Part shown: piece after piece, positions 61,277 to 64,000 of the stretch
How the letters are laid out: every line of letters begins with the position of its first letter
Numbering within the stretch: the stretch's first letter is position 1
DNA from: Megasphaera_A sueciensis
Lineage (GTDB): Bacteria > Bacillota > Negativicutes > Veillonellales > Megasphaeraceae
Assembly (NCBI RefSeq): GCF_050219315.1
Contig: NZ_CP116939.1
Coordinates: 2,232,001-2,296,000, forward strand
Direction of reading: 5' to 3'
DNA length: 64,000 nucleotides
Program-made: the position numbers and the translations under genes
Notes under the pieces: generated by a model
The model's input: only the letters and a program-made list of their open reading frames with translations
Database searches by the model: none
What the model was told of the DNA's origin: nothing

Positions 61277-62191
61277 TCAGTGAGCATGCGGAGGATATAA
61301 CTGCTCTAATGCTTTTATGAATGCCTCTGCTTCACTGGATAACTTAACTTTCCTTTGTTTAATCCAGGCCACATTGATTTTTAAATCAATGTTATAAATA
61401 GGGATTACATGGAGATTCTTTTCTGTATAATAACTTGCGTTGATTCCTAATTGGAAACAAAATGCATTTGTTTGCAAAAGAAAATTCTGGATATCTAAAT
61501 TGTCATCAACAAATGCTTCGTATTTTATTTTGATTAATTTTATCCCATCAATTTCTAAGAAATAAGTTAAATTTGAAAAATAATCATCTCGGAAACGAAC
61601 TACAGGGAATTTAATTAATTCGCGCATATTGACTATTTTTTTGTTATATAGTGGACTTTTAGGCCCTACAACAACATAACAAGTATCCGTTCCCAAATGA
61701 ATTGATTCAAGGTTGGAATTTCGCAATATATTTTTTAATTTATTGTTTTGCATTGCATTAACGGCAATGATTCCAATATCACTTTTTCCTTCTTTAACAT
61801 ATTCTAATACTTTTCCCAATCTGCCCACATAGTAATTTAAGGCAATATGATCCTCAATATGTTCATTATAAAATTTAGCAACCACAGTTGAAACAGCTGG
61901 CAATGGGTAGGCTGCAATTCTGAGAGTTTTGGGCACTTCTTGTGTTGACAAACCTTCTATTAATTCCAGTTGTGCCATAACGGTAGTGGCATATTCATAT
62001 AATTTTTTGCCGTTTTCGGTTAATACAACACCTTTGCGATTGCGTTCAAACAACTGGACCTTTAATTCTTTCTCCAAATTAGCAATGGCCTTGCTTAGAC
62101 TTGGCTGTGATAAAAACAGTACTCCGGCCGCTCTGTTAAAACTGCCTTCTGATGCGATCGTTACAAAGTATTTCAGATTTTGTAATTCCAT
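61277..62191 (-). CDS. LysR-family transcriptional regulator
   Basis: 304 residues. Winged helix at 1-60 ('LKYFVTIASEGSFNRAAGVLFLSQPSLSKAI') then a LysR substrate domain ('LRIAAYPLPAVSTVVAKFY', 'IGIIAVNAM'). It lies downstream of the porin on the same strand, so it may control the porin-permease genes or the atuA operon. The ATG at 62191 is favoured; an upstream extension lacks a site. Confidence 0.88.
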   Translation of the reverse strand: MELQNLKYFVTIASEGSFNRAAGVLFLSQPSLSKAIANLEKELKVQLFERNRKGVVLTENGKKLYEYATTVMAQLELIEGLSTQEVPKTLRIAAYPLPAVSTVVAKFYNEHIEDHIALNYYVGRLGKVLEYVKEGKSDIGIIAVNAMQNNKLKNILRNSNLESIHLGTDTCYVVVGPKSPLYNKKIVNMRELIKFPVVRFRDDYFSNLTYFLEIDGIKLIKIKYEAFVDDNLDIQNFLLQTNAFCFQLGINASYYTEKNLHVIPIYNIDLKINVAWIKQRKVKLSSEAEAFIKALEQLYPPHAH

Positions 62192-62271
62192 GATATGCCT
62201 GCCTTTTCTTCCCCACAAGTCAATTATAGCCGATGTTATGATTTCTTATAGTGGCATTGTTTTAAATTACA

Positions 62272-62328
62272 AAACTCCCACATATGATTTCGTACTTATT
62301 TATACCATAAAATCATATATAGGAGTTT
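62272..62328 (-). terminator. 19-bp inverted repeat between porin and lysR genes
   Basis: AAACTCC-CAC-ATATGATTT and its partner at 62310-62328 match at 16 of 19 positions around a 19-base loop. On the minus strand TTTT follows GGGAG, so it can end the porin transcript; an operator is the alternative. Confidence 0.5.
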
Positions 62329-62348
62329 ATGCTTTTATTAATGAGATG

Positions 62349-63407
62349 CTAGAAGTGAATAGAAAGGTTAGTGAAGAATCTGTTACGATCATCTGATACA
62401 CATTGGCTAAAACTATTCGAGTTAATTTTCTTATAGTTTAAGTCTCCGATTGTAAGGCTTGTTTTATCGTCAAATTTATGAATCCATGCAAACACCAGTC
62501 CTTTGGTATTATTATTGGCGGCTCCCGTCATGTCTCCACCGTTGTCATCAAAAATGTTAGCTTGATCTTCTACGTAATAATAACCCGCCATTAGTCTATT
62601 TTTCTTATCTACTTGATAGCCGAGATTAGTTTGGAAGGCTTGATTGTCTGAAGATGTGCTGCCAATCAAATATTCAGCGGAAAGATTCAATGTGTTAGTC
62701 AATTTTTTTGAACCATATACGCTGAAGAAGGTTACACTGCTATCTGGAATATTGAAATCGGCTTTTGTGGTACCGCCATAATTAACATGAGCTACCATTG
62801 TTCCCAAATCGGTTTTAGGATTGAGATGATAGTTGCCTTGCAAGACGAAGAATTTATCATTATTTTTACCTGATTGATAATTAGTCTGCGCTGCAATCGC
62901 AGTGATATTGCCTGAACCCATTTTTTTTGTAACATTAACCGCATATGGTAAAATATACCTGCCCATGAACCCGTTATCATATAAAAGTCTACCACCCAAT
63001 GTCAGTGCCTGTGATCCAAGGACTACATTGTAGTTTTTATTGGTATATTTCAAACCAAACGAATCAATGGCAGCATCATTTAAGTCGGAAATGGATTTGT
63101 CAAAATAGTCTCTGGCAAACGCGGCATCTTCTTTGTTTATATGCTGATAACTGAATCTTGCATATGCAGATAAATTACTGGTAATGCGAATATTTGTGTT
63201 CAATTGTAACGTGGATTTAAAAGCGGTTCTTGTCTGGGAGGGCCGGCCGTTAACATAATTTCCATCATGCTGGTCGCGGTAATGGAACGTAATATTACCG
63301 TCAAAAGTTATGGGATCATTATTTGTCGTTGTTGTTTCCGCCAATACACTTCCCATACTAAAAACCATCAAATTAGTAACCAGTGCTATCAATAGCTTTT
63401 TCTTCAT
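62349..63407 (-). CDS. outer-membrane porin
   Basis: 352 residues. Signal peptide (KKKLLIALVTNLMVFSMGSVLAE), then alternating beta strands ('NITFHYRDQHDGNY', 'SAYARFSYQHIN', 'LNLSAEYLIGS') and a terminal Phe in 'FFTNLSIHF', the BAM signal. It lacks the SLH domain of the Negativicute OmpM proteins. Twenty-five bases after the permease gene, so co-transcribed. Confidence 0.82.
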   Translation of the reverse strand: MKKKLLIALVTNLMVFSMGSVLAETTTTNNDPITFDGNITFHYRDQHDGNYVNGRPSQTRTAFKSTLQLNTNIRITSNLSAYARFSYQHINKEDAAFARDYFDKSISDLNDAAIDSFGLKYTNKNYNVVLGSQALTLGGRLLYDNGFMGRYILPYAVNVTKKMGSGNITAIAAQTNYQSGKNNDKFFVLQGNYHLNPKTDLGTMVAHVNYGGTTKADFNIPDSSVTFFSVYGSKKLTNTLNLSAEYLIGSTSSDNQAFQTNLGYQVDKKNRLMAGYYYVEDQANIFDDNGGDMTGAANNNTKGLVFAWIHKFDDKTSLTIGDLNYKKINSNSFSQCVSDDRNRFFTNLSIHF

Positions 63408-63432
63408 GAAATATCGCTCCTATTCATCAGGT

Positions 63433-64000
63433 CTAGTTTTTGTTATCATTTGCTACAGCATTTTCTATCAAAGTACTGTTCTTTTTCTTAATGTGATAGC
63501 CTATAAAAATCATAAGCAGCCAAATAGGTGCGATCATAATGGCTATCCGATAATCCGGCATGGTGCACATAGCAACGGCGATCATCAGAAAATAGGCAAT
63601 TGCAATATAATTGGCATAGGGATAAAACAGCATCTTATAACCTAGTGCTGCAACTTTTTCTGTACCTATTTTTTTCCTGAATTTTATCTGCGTAATGAGA
63701 ATCATGACCCAGTTGATTAATGCAGCAATAGTAGCTACAGACATTATGTAAATAAATAATTTTTGTGGAATTAACATATTCATGATTACGACTATGCCCA
63801 CAATAAGAGAAGAACATAATACGCCGGCATATGGGACGCCCTGTTTGGAAACTTTCTTCAAAAATGAGGGAGCGTTTCCTTGTAATGCCAACGCGTAAAG
63901 CATTCTGGCATTACTATACAAACAACTGTTATATGTTGAGAAAACAGCCGTAAGTACAATTACGTTCAGTACTGACGCAGCACTGGCAATCCCAAGTTTC
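63433..64000 (-). CDS. amino-acid permease (AAT/APC family), C-terminal part
   Basis: The frame is open to the window edge. 'LTAVFSTYNSCLYSNARMLYALA' in sum carries the AAT motif (S-x-x-NS-xxY-xx-aRmLyaLA), and 'APSFLKKVSKQGVPYAGVLCS' follows as in these permeases. About five membrane helices are visible. Imports amino acids with protons. Confidence 0.85.
   Translation of the reverse strand, partial: KLGIASAASVLNVIVLTAVFSTYNSCLYSNARMLYALALQGNAPSFLKKVSKQGVPYAGVLCSSLIVGIVVIMNMLIPQKLFIYIMSVATIAALINWVMILITQIKFRKKIGTEKVAALGYKMLFYPYANYIAIAYFLMIAVAMCTMPDYRIAIMIAPIWLLMIFIGYHIKKKNSTLIENAVANDNKN

Overview
The window is about 64 kb of a diderm Firmicute, most likely a Negativicute (Megasphaera-like). 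This rests on Firmicutes-style AGGAGG ribosome binding sites, YhaO/YhaN-type repair genes and a PBSX-type terminase found together with an outer-membrane porin that has a signal peptide and a C-terminal phenylalanine. The genus is an inference from gene content only.

Left flank (1-8694): the end of a hexokinase-family gene converges on bioB, followed by a MocR-type GntR/aminotransferase regulator, a YhaO-like (SbcD-type) nuclease with its YhaN-like (SbcC/Rad50-type) ATPase, and a PAS-domain sigma-54 enhancer-binding protein.

Prophage (8667-53423, about 44.8 kb): an apparently intact contractile-tailed prophage sits in the last codons of the sigma-54 activator gene. A 16-bp direct repeat marks attL and attR, and a 21/24 repeat near both ends looks like an integrase arm site. 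Order: integrase, TM2 protein and repressor on the minus strand; a divergent switch with three palindromic operators; early genes; a recombination module (Rad50-like ATPase, RecT, MBL-fold hydrolase); replication genes; RusA; orphan methyltransferases including a C5-cytosine enzyme split over two overlapping reading frames; a late-type regulator; a Lar-like anti-restriction protein; a strongly structured non-coding stretch; tRNA-Asn; terminase, portal, head; sheath, tube, frameshifted chaperone, tape measure; Pam3-like baseplate; fibres; and lysis (holins, GH25 endolysin, overlapping spanin-like frames).

Right flank (53424-64000): the activator's original stop codon and terminator, then a -24/-12-like promoter and an operon of AtuA large and small proteins, degradative HMG-CoA reductase, a small membrane protein and a TctA-like permease. 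This suggests uptake and breakdown of mevalonate or a related branched acid. The activator probably controls this operon, and the prophage now lies between them. Beyond the operon are ISL3 and IS3 fragments, a complete-looking IS256 element, a broken PucR-type regulator, a LysR regulator, a porin and the end of an amino-acid permease.

No CRISPR array, rRNA or reverse transcriptase was seen.
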